64,000 bases of DNA from Myxococcales bacterium. GTDB taxonomy: Bacteria > Myxococcota_A > Polyangia > Nannocystales > Nannocystaceae. This document shows, in pieces, positions 8,345 to 17,285 of the stretch. Every line of letters begins with the position of its first letter. Positions within the stretch are counted from its first letter, which is position 1. A program made the position numbers and the translations under genes. Below the pieces are notes generated by a model. The model made no database searches. It was not told where the DNA came from and was given only the letters and a program-made list of their open reading frames with translations. The stretch is from the NCBI GenBank assembly GCA_020633335.1, contig JACKDU010000012.1, positions 196,623-260,622 of the forward strand, given 5' to 3'.

Positions 8345-10285
8345 TTAGGCGATGTCGGGGATCTGTTGGATGCTGATGACCACGAACTCCGCGGGCTTGA
8401 GCGGCGCGAAGCCGACCGTGATGTTGACGATCCCGCGGTTGCGATCGCCGGCGGTGGTGGTCTCGCCGTCACACTTGACGAAGAACGCGTCGTCGGGGCT
8501 CGACCCCTGGAAGGCGCCCTGGCGGTAGAGACCGAGCATGAAGGTGCGGACGTTCTGGCGGATCTTCGCCCAGAGCGCCTCGTCGTTCGGCTCAAAGACC
8601 ACCCACTTGGTGCCGCGGTAGAGCGACTCCTCGAGCATCAGGGTGAGCCGGCGGATCGGCACGTACTTCCACTCCGAGGCCATCGCGTCGGCGCCGTCGA
8701 GGGTGCGCGCGCCCCAGACCACGGTGCCGTGGATCGGGAAGGTGCGGAGGCAGTTGATCGCCACCGGGTTGAGGATCCCGTTCTGCTCGTCGGTGAGGGT
8801 GCAGGCGAGGTCGGAGACCCCGCGGAGGCGGGTGTCGAGGCCGGCCGGCGCCTTCCAGACCCCCCGCGTCGCGTCGGTGCGGGCGAAGATCCCGGCGACC
8901 GTGCCGCTGTTGGCGAGCGCCCGCGGGCGGTACTCGAGGAGCGGGTCGGGGACCATCACCCGCGGGAAGTAGACGGCCGAGCTCTTGCTCTTGAAGTCGG
9001 CGTTGTCGTCGACCCAGTCGAGGACCTCGTCGACGCTGTCCTTGCTCTCCGGGATGTCGATGAGGAGGAAGGCGCGCTCCTCCTCGCAGAAGGTGAGGGC
9101 GGCGCCGTAGATCGCGGTGGTCTCGCTCGACGAGACGTCGCTGGCGACCGCCCGCGGGATGCAGAGGATGTTGAAGAGGTCGACGTCGACGAGCGCGTAG
9201 ATCCCGGTCTTGTCGCCGCGGTTGCCGATGATCTCGTCGGCCCCCGGCACCAGGCCGTCGGCGCCGGTGGTCCCGGCCGCCTGGGCCGCGACCGTGGCGC
9301 CGCCGAGGACGTACTCCTGGACGTTGGCGTAGGCGCCGGTGACGAGGCCGAGGGGCGTGACCCCGCTCGAGAAGGTCGCCCGCATCTCCGGCTTGTAGCC
9401 GGTGGCGCCGCGGCGGAGGCGGACGAGGTAGCGGTCGCCGATCAGCGTCGCGCTCGCGCCGGCGAGGGTCGCGGGCTGGTTGCCGTCGCTGTCCTTGGCG
9501 CCCTGGATCGCCCGCTCGAGGACCCGACGGAGCTCCTTGAGGGTGGTCGGCGCGCTCGTGTAGGTCAGCGTCGTCGCGTAGTCGGTCGAGGTGACGCCGT
9601 CATTGAGGGTGATCGTGAAGGCGGTGCCGCTCGCCGGCAGGGTCGGCGAGGCCGAGTCGAAGAGGTTGGCGTCCGCCTGCGCGCCGAGGGTCCCGGAGGC
9701 CGCGGGGATCGTCGTCGCCGAGCCCTGGTGGGTCGCTCGCACGAGGGCTGAGCCCTCGTCGATCACGTCCTTGAAGTAGCGGCCGCCGCTGCTCATCGTC
9801 AGGCTGAGGAAGGGCGCGTCGGCAGCGATCGCGCGGGCGGTCCCCGAGGTGCCGTCGTAGCGGATCACCTGGAGGTTGAAGGAGCCGTCGGCGTTGGGCT
9901 CGACGTTCGCCCGCACGCGGTTGCCCCACGCGCCCTCGTTCACCGCCGTCAGGCTGGCGACCAGGGTGCCGCCGGCCTCGCGGAGGCCGACCGACGCCTT
10001 CGCCAGCGGGTGGGTGATGTCGCTGGCGGCGACCCGGACGACGTAGGCGTCGCCGCCCCCGTTCTGGAAGAACTGGGCGATCCCGTAGCTCGCGGCCGAG
10101 CTCGCGTTCAGGCCGCCGAAGATCCGCTCAAAGTCCCCCATCCCCTGGATCCGCACGGCCTCGTTCATCGGGCCCTCGGCGAAGTAGTCGACGAAGGCGG
10201 CGATCGACGTAGCGACCGTGGCGATCGTCCGCACGCCGCTCGAAAGCTCTTGGATGTACACCCCGGGGTATGTGACCTGCACCAT
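8345..10285 (-). CDS. eCIS contractile sheath protein
   Basis: A 646-residue sheath protein. The start at 10285 is chosen because 'MVQVTYPGVYIQELSSGVR' is the conserved N-terminus of tail sheaths and because 'ACGGAGCGCGAC' provides a ribosome-binding site. An in-frame ATG at 10354 would add 23 unrelated residues. The N-terminal strand and the C-terminal domain ('GVSDLACTLTDEQNGILNP', 'WGARTL', 'WKYVPIRRLTLMLEESLYRG', 'VFEPNDEALWAKIR') carry the interlocking arms of the sheath; the end 'NITVGFAPLKPAEFVVISI' is typical. Residues about 120-420 form extra exposed domains, making this a longer sheath than the roughly 350-500-residue forms. It is the first gene of the structural operon. Confidence 0.95.
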   Translation of the reverse strand: MVQVTYPGVYIQELSSGVRTIATVATSIAAFVDYFAEGPMNEAVRIQGMGDFERIFGGLNASSAASYGIAQFFQNGGGDAYVVRVAASDITHPLAKASVGLREAGGTLVASLTAVNEGAWGNRVRANVEPNADGSFNLQVIRYDGTSGTARAIAADAPFLSLTMSSGGRYFKDVIDEGSALVRATHQGSATTIPAASGTLGAQADANLFDSASPTLPASGTAFTITLNDGVTSTDYATTLTYTSAPTTLKELRRVLERAIQGAKDSDGNQPATLAGASATLIGDRYLVRLRRGATGYKPEMRATFSSGVTPLGLVTGAYANVQEYVLGGATVAAQAAGTTGADGLVPGADEIIGNRGDKTGIYALVDVDLFNILCIPRAVASDVSSSETTAIYGAALTFCEEERAFLLIDIPESKDSVDEVLDWVDDNADFKSKSSAVYFPRVMVPDPLLEYRPRALANSGTVAGIFARTDATRGVWKAPAGLDTRLRGVSDLACTLTDEQNGILNPVAINCLRTFPIHGTVVWGARTLDGADAMASEWKYVPIRRLTLMLEESLYRGTKWVVFEPNDEALWAKIRQNVRTFMLGLYRQGAFQGSSPDDAFFVKCDGETTTAGDRNRGIVNITVGFAPLKPAEFVVISIQQIPDIA

Positions 10286-10557
10286 GTCGCGCTCCGTCTC
10301 TCTGGCCTCGGCGACCTCGCCGCCCGAGCGGGATAGCCTTGCCGAGGGCGTCACAACAACCGCAAGATTTTCCTGGACGTTCTCGCGCGGGCTCGCGAGG
10401 AAGCCCTGCAGGTGTCATCGCAGCACCTCGGTGGTGCGGATGCCGAGGCGCTGCAACCTCTGCGGTGACGCTCGCCAGGCGAGCGCGGAGCGGCGTGTTC
10501 GAGCGTCGGGGGGTGATGACCCCAGGGGCACCTTCGTTCGCCCCCTTCGATCCGCGC
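10286..10557. promoter_or_regulatory. intergenic region upstream of the eCIS structural operon
   Basis: This 272-base spacer separates the cargo/lipoprotein genes from the sheath gene, all on the minus strand. It should hold the promoter of the structural operon and the terminator of the upstream pair. On the minus strand a weak sigma-70-like pair 'TTGTTG' - 16 bases - 'GCTATC' can be found in the less GC-rich patch at about 10330-10370; I consider it only a candidate. Small GC hairpins occur at 10423-10437, 10470-10484 and 10510-10523 (for example GGGGT-GATG-ACCCC), none followed by a T run, so a factor-independent terminator is not proven. Confidence 0.4.
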
Positions 10558-10977
10558 TCAGCGAGCGTCGACGATCGTCAGCGACTCGACGGTGACGCTG
10601 GCGATGTCGAAGCTCGGCGCCGGCGGCGGGAGGATCACCCCGATCACCTCGACCTCGCGCCCCTCGTGGGCGGCGATCTCGGCGGGGTCGCGGGTCGCCG
10701 GCTCGAAGAAGAGGAGCGTGTCGTCGGCGAGGACGAGGAAGGGCCCGCGGCTCCACACCCGCCCCTGGAGGTCGGCGAGGGGCCGCGACTCGTAGCGCCC
10801 GCGGAGGCGCGCGCGCTGGTGATGGTGGCTGACGACGCCGGCGCGATCGCGGATCTCCGCGGGCGCGGCGTCGCCGGCGGGATCGCGCTCGCGCTCATCG
10901 CCTGGGTCCTGCACAGCCTGTCCTTTGTGACATGCACATGAGAGCATGATGGCGACGAGGGCGATCGCCCGGCCCAT
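10558..10977 (-). CDS. small putative lipoprotein next to the DUF4157 cargo gene
   Basis: A 139-residue protein with an N-terminal export signal 'MGRAIALVAIMLSCAC' whose Cys residues could serve as lipid anchor, although the lipobox is imperfect (MLSC or SCAC). The mature part has a charged linker and then a compact beta-rich domain ('LRGRYESRPLADLQGRVW', 'PFLVLADDTLLFFEPA', 'GREVEVIGVILPP') that looks like an OB-type small barrel. It starts only six bases after the stop of the large cargo gene, so the two are almost certainly co-transcribed. A role as periplasmic protection against the cargo enzyme is a reasonable guess based on this pairing; no immunity family was recognised. Confidence 0.7.
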   Translation of the reverse strand: MGRAIALVAIMLSCACHKGQAVQDPGDERERDPAGDAAPAEIRDRAGVVSHHHQRARLRGRYESRPLADLQGRVWSRGPFLVLADDTLLFFEPATRDPAEIAAHEGREVEVIGVILPPPAPSFDIASVTVESLTIVDAR

Positions 10978-10983
10978 CGCCGC

Positions 10984-12651
10984 TCACGCCCGCACCCGGA
11001 TCGTCACCGGGTGGGGCCCCGCCCACGAGCCGGCGTAGCGGCTGTGGAACGACTGCGATCCCGGCCCGTACATCCAGAAGTGCCAGTGGGTGTTCTCGAG
11101 GGGGAGCGAGGAGTTCCACGAGTTCTCGAGGACCGTGCGGTCGGAGCCGCTGGCGATGATCACCGCGCCCCAGTGATAATTGTAGGTCGAGCCGCCGCTC
11201 ATGTCGCGGGCGATCGCGTAGGCCTCGCCGACACCGGGGGCGGCGTACTCGTTGAGGCCGGTCTCGCGCTCGATCCGGTCCTTGTCGGCGGCCGCCTTGT
11301 AGGCCGCCATCCCGCCGCCCGCGGCGGTGCCCATCGCCGCGTCGAGGATCTGGTCGCGCATCCCGTGGACCCAAGCGCGACCGGTGGTCCGCTCGACCCC
11401 GCCGCGGGTGTAGACGCCGCGGGGGCTCCGGTGGAAGTGGGCGCCGATCTCCGAATTGCTGGTGGGGTTGGCCGGCACCGAGCGCCAGTCCAGCGTCCCC
11501 ATGATGCTGCTCGCGCAGTACCCACAGTCGTTGAACATGGTCATCGTCGGCCCGCTGCTCGCGTTCCGGAGGTTGGTGGGGACGACGCGCGGGAGGGTGA
11601 CGGTGCGGGTCGGCGTGGTCCCGGCGCCGAAGTGGGCGTCGAGGGCGGCGAGGGTGATCGGGCCGACGATCCCGTCGACCTGGGCGGCCGGGAGCCTCGC
11701 CTTGTCCCGCTGGAACTGGCGCACGGCCCCCTTGGTCTCGCCGTAGAAGCGGCCGTCGACGCCCCAGGTCGGGAGCGGGCAGCCGGCGTCGACGAGCGCC
11801 TGCTGGACGGTCGCGACCTCCGGGCACTCGACGCCCCAGCGGAGGTATTGCCCGCGATCGCCGGCCCGGATCGCCTCGAAGCGGGGGCCGACGAAGCGGC
11901 TCGGCGTCGGCGTCGGCGCGCTCGGATCGGGGCCGCTGACCTGGATCGTGCTCGCGGGATCGGGGCGGAGCGCGAGGATCGAGTCCTGCCGGCGGAGCTG
12001 GGCCTCCGACGCGGTGATCTGCGCGGTCGATGCGTAGATCTCGTGGGCGCTCATGTCCTTGGAGACGACGACGTCGAGGTTGGTGGCGACCTGATACTCG
12101 TTGCCGGCGTCGTCGCTGACCTCGGAGTAGAGGCTGAGGCGCGGGACCTGGAGGCCCGCGCCCGCGGCCGCGATCGGGCCGCGGGCCTGCGCCCGACGCT
12201 CGGCCGGGTGATCGGGCGTGCGGCTGACCGTCTCGCTCGTCGGGTGGCGTCGCTGCTCGAGCGCGTGGTGGAGCTCGTGGCCGAGGACCCGCGGGGCGAG
12301 GGTCGGCGCGCGGGCGACGACGTCGCCGTCGAGCGCGTAGGCCGGGGTGCCGAGCGCGTCGCATGCCGCCCGCGCGGCCGCGCCGTGGAAGAGGCGGACA
12401 CCCGCGGCGGCGTCCTCCGGGAGCGCCCCCGGGGAGCCCTGGCGGCCGCTCGCGGCGATCGCCAGCGAGGTCGAGGTCGCCAGGCTCGGTCGGCAGCGCG
12501 GGCAGGCGCCGCCGCAGGAGCAGGCGCGCTCGCTCGGTCGTCCCATCGGCGCCGGCTGGCCGGTCCGGGCGCGCTGCGGCGCGTCGACGCGCGGGGCCGT
12601 CGCCCGGCCGGGGGAGCGCGCGCCCATCGGTGCTCGTCGAAGCTCACCCAT
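10984..12651 (-). CDS. candidate eCIS cargo: DUF4157 + peptidoglycan-binding + papain-like Cys/His/Asn domain
   Basis: A 555-residue multidomain protein. Residues 1-85 are disordered with a 'CSCGGACPRC' cluster (44-53). Residues 85-135 form the DUF4157 domain ('VRLFHGAAARAACDALGTPAYALD', 'LAPRVLGHELHHALEQ') with an HExxH motif at 125-129; DUF4157 is the known marker domain of eCIS cargo. Residues 165-240 are of unknown fold. Residues 265-342 are a peptidoglycan-binding type 1 domain ('VDGRFYGETKGAVRQFQ', 'VDGIVGPITLAALD'). The C-terminal domain has Cys376/Cys379 ('NDCGYCASSIMG'), His493 ('YHWGAVIIASG') and Asn510 ('TVLENSW'), which fits a papain-like triad. It lies just upstream of the sheath operon, followed by a small lipoprotein gene. 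Confidence 0.85.
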   Translation of the reverse strand: MGELRRAPMGARSPGRATAPRVDAPQRARTGQPAPMGRPSERACSCGGACPRCRPSLATSTSLAIAASGRQGSPGALPEDAAAGVRLFHGAAARAACDALGTPAYALDGDVVARAPTLAPRVLGHELHHALEQRRHPTSETVSRTPDHPAERRAQARGPIAAAGAGLQVPRLSLYSEVSDDAGNEYQVATNLDVVVSKDMSAHEIYASTAQITASEAQLRRQDSILALRPDPASTIQVSGPDPSAPTPTPSRFVGPRFEAIRAGDRGQYLRWGVECPEVATVQQALVDAGCPLPTWGVDGRFYGETKGAVRQFQRDKARLPAAQVDGIVGPITLAALDAHFGAGTTPTRTVTLPRVVPTNLRNASSGPTMTMFNDCGYCASSIMGTLDWRSVPANPTSNSEIGAHFHRSPRGVYTRGGVERTTGRAWVHGMRDQILDAAMGTAAGGGMAAYKAAADKDRIERETGLNEYAAPGVGEAYAIARDMSGGSTYNYHWGAVIIASGSDRTVLENSWNSSLPLENTHWHFWMYGPGSQSFHSRYAGSWAGPHPVTIRVRA

Positions 12652-12759
12652 CCGCGGAGACGCTACCCCGGCGGGCGCGGGGTGAGCACGGCACCTTTTG
12701 CGGCGCGCGTATGGATGTGCGCACGACAGCGCGGCGCGAGTCTCCTTCGCTGCGCTCGC

Positions 12760-15486
12760 TCAGCGATCTGGCGATCCCTCGTCGCTCGGCGGCGGGTGAT
12801 CGGCGAGCCAGCGCGCGACCTCCTCGCCCGCCGCGCCCTCGCTGGGGTCGATCGCGTAGAGCTCCTTGGCCGCGAGGGCGAGCGCCCGCGCCTCCGCATG
12901 GTCGCCGCGCCCCCAGAGGAGCTGCGCCTTGAGGAAGTGGAGCTGCGGCAGGAGGGCGGGGACCTCGAGGTCGCGGGCGAGGGCCTCGGCCTCGCTCGCC
13001 GCCGCGAGGGCCTCGTCGACCCGGCCGAGGCCCTGCAGCGCCCGGACGCGGACCTGCTCGGCGTAGGCGAGCTCGCGCGAGGGCGGCTGCGCCCGCAGGA
13101 TCGCCCGCGCCTGATCGAGCTCGGCGAGGGCGCCGGCGAAGTCGCCGACGTCGACGGCCGCGAACGCGAGGTTCACCCGCGCGTCGGCGACCTGCGGGTG
13201 CTCGGGCCCGAGGTTGGCGAGGCTGACGGCGAGCGCCCGCTCGGTCAGCGCGCGCGCCTCGTCGCGGCGATCGAGCTCGGTGAGCACGGCGCCGAAGTTG
13301 CCGAGGAAGATCGCCATGTCGGGGTGCTCGGGCCCGTAGATCTCCTCGAAGATCGCCAGCGCCTCGCGGAGGCGCGCGGCCGCGGCCTCGAGGTCGCCCT
13401 TCTCGGTGAGGGCGTTGCCGATGTTGTTGAGCGCCCGGGCGACGCTCGGGTGGCGGGGGCCGAGGTCGGCGCGGAAGATCGCGAGCGCCCGCTCGTAGGC
13501 GGCGAGGGCCGCGTCGAAGTCGCCGCGCTGGCGCTCGATCACGCCGAGTGTGATGAGGTAGCGGGCCCCGAGCTCGCGCTCCCCGAGGTCGACGCGGCCC
13601 ACCATCATCGCCGCGCTCCGGCCCCACGCGAGCCCCTCCTCGTGGCGCGAGCGCGAGGCGCCGATCGCCGCCATGGTCAGGACCGCGGCCTCGGCGGCGA
13701 CCAGGTCGGCGCCGCTCTCTCCGGCGAGGAAGTACGCCTCCTCGAGGCGCTCGATCGCCCGGCTGAGCTCGCCGAGCTGGCGATCGACGACGCCGGCGAG
13801 CATCCACGCCTCGGCCTTGATCGCCGGCTCGCGGGCGTCGAGGAGGGGCGCGAGCGTGGCCTCGGCGTCGGTGAAGGCGCCGGCGCTGATCTGGACCCGC
13901 GCCCGCGCCAGCTCCTCGCGCGCGTCGGCGGTGCGGGCCTCGGCCTCGAGGTCGACGGCGGCGCCGACCCGGAGCCACCCGAGGTCGTGGCAGCGCTCGA
14001 CCGGCGGGAGCTCGCTGACCGCCGAGACCGCTCGATTGACCGCGCCGGCGTCGGCCCGGGCGAGCGCGTCGACGAGAGCGCGGAGCCGCCACAGATGTCC
14101 CTCAAGACAGGTCGCTTCGGCCACCGCCAGACGATCGCCGCGCTCCTCGGCGGCGCAGAGGTCGACGCGGGCGCTCCGCCAGGCCCCCGTCCAGGTGTCG
14201 AGGCGGTCGATGACGCGGGTCGTGGTGTCGCGGGCGTGGGCGACCCCGCTCGCCGCGAAGGCCCCGCGCACCCGCTCGCGGGCGTCGTCGTCCCACGCCG
14301 CGAGGATCGCGTCGCCGCGGGCCTCGCAGCGGCGCGCGCGGGACTCGGAGGCGACGCCCGTGCCGATGAGCGCCGCGCCGACGCAGGCCGCGATCCCGCC
14401 GACGGCGAGCCAGCGCCGCCGGCGACGGCCGGGGTCGCGGGCGAGCGCGTCGAGGAGCGCCCGCATCGACGGCCAGCGCGCGTCGGGGTCGGCCGCCAGC
14501 CCGCGCTCGATCACCTGCCGGAGCCAGGGCGGCGCGACCGAGGTCGCCTCGCGCGGCGCGCCCTCGTGGATCGCCGCCAGGAGCTCGTCGATGCTGCGGC
14601 CGGAGAAGGGGCGGGTCCCGGCGATCGCCTCGAGGAGGGCGACGCAGAAGGCGAAGATGTCGGAGCGGGCGTCCGCGTCGGCGCCGATGAGCTGCTCCGG
14701 CGCCATGTAGGCCGGCGTCCCGAGGATCGTCCCGGTGCGGGTGAGCACGCCCTCGGCGCTGAGGAGCGGCCGCGGGAGCGCCTCGTCGCCCTTGCGGACG
14801 CCGGCGGAGGCGAGGCCGAAGTCGACGACGCGCGCGCGCCCGTCCTCGCCGACGAGGACGTTCTCAGGCTTGAAGTCGCGGTGGGTGAGACCGGCCTCGT
14901 GGGCGGCCGCGAGGCCCTCACCGGCCTGGGCGAAGATCGCCACGAGCTCGCGGAGCTCCGGGCCTCGGCCCGCGGCGCGGCGCGCCGTGAGCCACTCGCG
15001 GAGCGTGCAGCCGTGCACGTACTCCATCGCCACGAAGAGGCGCCCGCCCTGCTCGCCGACGTCGTAGACCTGAACGACGTGCGGGTGAGAGAGGCGCGCG
15101 AGCGCCTGGGCCTCGCGGAGCATCCGCGCCTGGGCCGCGGCCCCGCGCTCGCCGCGGAGGACCTTGATCGCCACCCGACGATCGAGGAGCTCGTCGTAGG
15201 CGGAGTAGACCACCCCCATCGCGCCCGCGCCGAGGCGGCGGACCAGCGTGAAGCGGCCGAGCCGGCCGGGCATCTCGGCCTCATCGAGCTCGTCGTCGTC
15301 CGAGTCCGCGTCCGCGTCCGAGTCCGCGTCCGGCGGGCGGCGGCGGGTGGTCGAGAGGGCGGCGCGTCGGCGCTCCGAGGGGCCGGAGCGCTCGTCCTCC
15401 GCGAGGGTCTCGGCGCTCGGTGTGGCGACGGCGGTCCCGCGAGCGCCGTCGTCCTTCGCCTCGAGACGGGCCATGCGGCGCATCAT
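12760..15486 (-). CDS. transmembrane Ser/Thr protein kinase with TPR sensor region
   Basis: A 908-residue Hanks-type kinase. An acidic, disordered N-terminus ends near residue 75. The kinase domain (about 78-345) has the glycine loop 'LGAGAMGVVY', Lys108 ('VAIKVL'), catalytic 'HRDFKPEN' (202-209), 'DFG' (222-224) and 'GTPAYMAPEQ' (256-265). A membrane segment at about 358-378 ('WLAVGGIAACVGAALIGTGVA') follows a basic stop-transfer 'RRRRR'. The remaining 520 residues are helical and contain repeated TPR units ('ALAAYERALAIFRADLGPRHPSVARALNNIGNAL' pattern), probably outside the cytoplasm. This architecture is common in myxobacteria. MMRRM offers several start codons. A similar kinase lies at 58997-61993. 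Confidence 0.93.
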   Translation of the reverse strand: MMRRMARLEAKDDGARGTAVATPSAETLAEDERSGPSERRRAALSTTRRRPPDADSDADADSDDDELDEAEMPGRLGRFTLVRRLGAGAMGVVYSAYDELLDRRVAIKVLRGERGAAAQARMLREAQALARLSHPHVVQVYDVGEQGGRLFVAMEYVHGCTLREWLTARRAAGRGPELRELVAIFAQAGEGLAAAHEAGLTHRDFKPENVLVGEDGRARVVDFGLASAGVRKGDEALPRPLLSAEGVLTRTGTILGTPAYMAPEQLIGADADARSDIFAFCVALLEAIAGTRPFSGRSIDELLAAIHEGAPREATSVAPPWLRQVIERGLAADPDARWPSMRALLDALARDPGRRRRRWLAVGGIAACVGAALIGTGVASESRARRCEARGDAILAAWDDDARERVRGAFAASGVAHARDTTTRVIDRLDTWTGAWRSARVDLCAAEERGDRLAVAEATCLEGHLWRLRALVDALARADAGAVNRAVSAVSELPPVERCHDLGWLRVGAAVDLEAEARTADAREELARARVQISAGAFTDAEATLAPLLDAREPAIKAEAWMLAGVVDRQLGELSRAIERLEEAYFLAGESGADLVAAEAAVLTMAAIGASRSRHEEGLAWGRSAAMMVGRVDLGERELGARYLITLGVIERQRGDFDAALAAYERALAIFRADLGPRHPSVARALNNIGNALTEKGDLEAAAARLREALAIFEEIYGPEHPDMAIFLGNFGAVLTELDRRDEARALTERALAVSLANLGPEHPQVADARVNLAFAAVDVGDFAGALAELDQARAILRAQPPSRELAYAEQVRVRALQGLGRVDEALAAASEAEALARDLEVPALLPQLHFLKAQLLWGRGDHAEARALALAAKELYAIDPSEGAAGEEVARWLADHPPPSDEGSPDR

Positions 15487-15562
15487 ACAGGCGGCGGCGC
15501 CTCGCGTTGAAGCGGGGCGCCGCGGGCGATCCTGACCGCGTCACGGCGTCGCAGAGCCCGCA

Positions 15563-16420
15563 TTAGATGCACTCGAGGGACCCGGTCGGCGGCGGCTCGC
15601 AGCCCCAGCTGCCGACGAGCTCGACGCGGAAATTCGCGCGGCGCTCCTCGGCGCTCCGGTTGCTGGCGTAGGGGGAGATGTCACCGACGCCGCGGACCTC
15701 GAGGCGCTCCCGCGGGAGCCCGCGGCGGACGAGCGCGCGCCGCAGCGCCTCGGCTGCCTTGAGCGAGCGCTCGTACTCCTCCGCCGCCGACCGCATCGAG
15801 CCGCTGAGGCCGGTCAGCGTGAGCGTCGCGCCGGGCCGCTCCGCGAGCGCCTCCTTCGCCTCCGCGAGGGCCGCCTCGACCTCGGCCTCGGCGAAGCGCA
15901 GCGTCGCCTCATCGTAGGTGGGGGCGGTGTCGAGCCGCGGCGGGTAGCAGATCGACTCGTCGTGGCAGCCGTCGTGATCGGCGACGCCGTCGAAGTCCTC
16001 GGGGATGTTGCGGCAGTCGTGGGTGACCCCGTCGATGGTCTGCTGATCGCAGTTGCTCCAGCGATCGCCGAGCCACTCGTGGGCGTCGGGGATCCCGTCG
16101 CCGTCGTTGTCGCGGTCGGGGCAGCCGTCGTCGTCCTCGAAGTCGTCGAAGTCCTCGGGGAGGTCGGGGCAGGCGTCATCGTCGTCGGCGAGGCCGTCGC
16201 CGTCCCAGTCGCCGGGGCGCGCTTGAAAGCGCGGCGGCCCGACCTCGTCGCGCGCGTCCTCGGTCGCGCTCGCGTTCGTGTCAGGGTGCGCGTCAGCGGC
16301 CGGCGCCAGCGAGCGAGCGGGCGCCAGCGCGGTCGAGGGCGGGCCCGAGCGCGCGGCGACGCAGCCGAGGGCGAGGCCGAGCAGCGTAGTGAGTCCGGCG
16401 ATCGCGATCGCGCGACGCAT
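15563..16420 (-). CDS. OmpA-like lipoprotein with thrombospondin type-3 repeats
   Basis: A 285-residue outer-membrane-type lipoprotein. The signal peptide ends in the lipobox 'LALGC' (Cys20). Residues 70-150 contain Asp-rich calcium-binding type-3 repeats: 'DWDGDGLADDDDACPD', 'DFDDFEDDDGCPDRDNDGDGIPD' and 'DFDGVADHDGCHD'. The C-terminal half is OmpA/MotB-like ('TLTLTGLSGSMRSAAEEYERSLKAAEALRRALV', 'RLEVRGVGDISPYASNRSAEERRANFRVEL'), the fold that binds peptidoglycan; the usual N-R-R-V end is present as 'RRANFRVEL'. It probably tethers the outer membrane to the cell wall. It stands alone on the minus strand between the kinase and the deletion scar. Confidence 0.9.
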   Translation of the reverse strand: MRRAIAIAGLTTLLGLALGCVAARSGPPSTALAPARSLAPAADAHPDTNASATEDARDEVGPPRFQARPGDWDGDGLADDDDACPDLPEDFDDFEDDDGCPDRDNDGDGIPDAHEWLGDRWSNCDQQTIDGVTHDCRNIPEDFDGVADHDGCHDESICYPPRLDTAPTYDEATLRFAEAEVEAALAEAKEALAERPGATLTLTGLSGSMRSAAEEYERSLKAAEALRRALVRRGLPRERLEVRGVGDISPYASNRSAEERRANFRVELVGSWGCEPPPTGSLECI

Positions 16421-16487
16421 ATGAAGGATGATCCCAGAGCGCGGACGTCGAGGCCAGTCCCGAGCGGCGATGACCGAGCGCGTCGAT

Positions 16488-16754
16488 TCAGACCGCGCAG
16501 AGATCCGAGCGGATCAAGAAGCGCACCCCCTCCGGGGCCTCGAGCGAGAACCCGGCCCCGCGCCCGGGCACGACGTCGAGGGTGAGGCGAGTGTGTCGCC
16601 AGCGCTCGTATTGATCGCCGCCGATGTAGAATGGGCAGCCGTCGAGCTCGCCGAGGAGGACGTCGCGGGCGCCGATCAGGAACTCGCCGGCCGGGTAGCA
16701 CATCGGCGCCGAGCCGTCGCAGCAGCCGCCGCTCTGGTGGAACATGAGCGGCCC

Positions 16755-16765
<11 letters not shown>
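16488..16765 (-). pseudogene. DUF779 protein, 5'-truncated
   Basis: The frame encodes most of a DUF779 protein: 'HGPLMFHQSGGCCDGSAPM' , 'CYPAGEFLIGARDVLLGEL', 'GCPFYIGGDQYERWRHTRLTLDVVPGRGAGFSLE' (parts), ending 'EGVRFLIRSDLCAV'. Family members are normally about 120 residues and have roughly 20 more residues before HGPLMFHQ. Here similarity stops abruptly at about 16765, where the oppositely oriented sigma-54 activator fragment begins. A short product from the ATG at 16745 (85 residues) remains possible, so it may still be expressed. DUF779 genes usually follow an aldehyde dehydrogenase gene, which is absent here. Confidence 0.7.
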
Positions 16766-17087
<322 letters not shown>

Positions 17088-17221
17088 GCCGCGCCACGTG
17101 CGCGGTTCGCGGTGGCTCCGGCAAACCGTCGCCGAGCCACGCGACGCTCTTCGTCGGCGCCGAGAAATTCGACACCCGGGCTGAAACGCATCCTCGCCCG
17201 CGAGCACTGCCCCCGTAGACG

Positions 17222-17251
17222 GCGGCGCGTCGGCTTCCAGCGACGCGCCGC
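17222..17251. terminator. strong inverted repeat in the leader of the protease gene
   Basis: A perfect 11-bp stem (17222-17232 with 17241-17251, arms GCGGCGCGTCG and CGACGCGCCGC) with an 8-base loop lies 35 bases before the first protease gene. No T run follows, so it may be a transcription barrier for the upstream remnant gene, an mRNA leader hairpin or a protein-binding site. Confidence 0.45.
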
Positions 17252-17285
17252 GACCGTGACGACGAATCCCTCACCCAGCGGATCG

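Noticed and set aside
10286..10557. Sigma-54 promoter before the sheath gene
   Set aside because: The best GG/GC pair has eight instead of ten bases between the elements.
12263..12277. HELHH in the DUF4157 domain as an active zinc protease
   Set aside because: DUF4157 domains commonly carry this motif but it is short and not followed by a recognisable third ligand, so activity is not claimed.
11011..15510. A very long open frame (about 1500 codons) on the plus strand opposite the cargo and kinase genes
   Set aside because: It is a high-GC shadow frame: composition is Arg/Ala/Gly/Asp-rich with no domain, and the opposite strand carries clear families.
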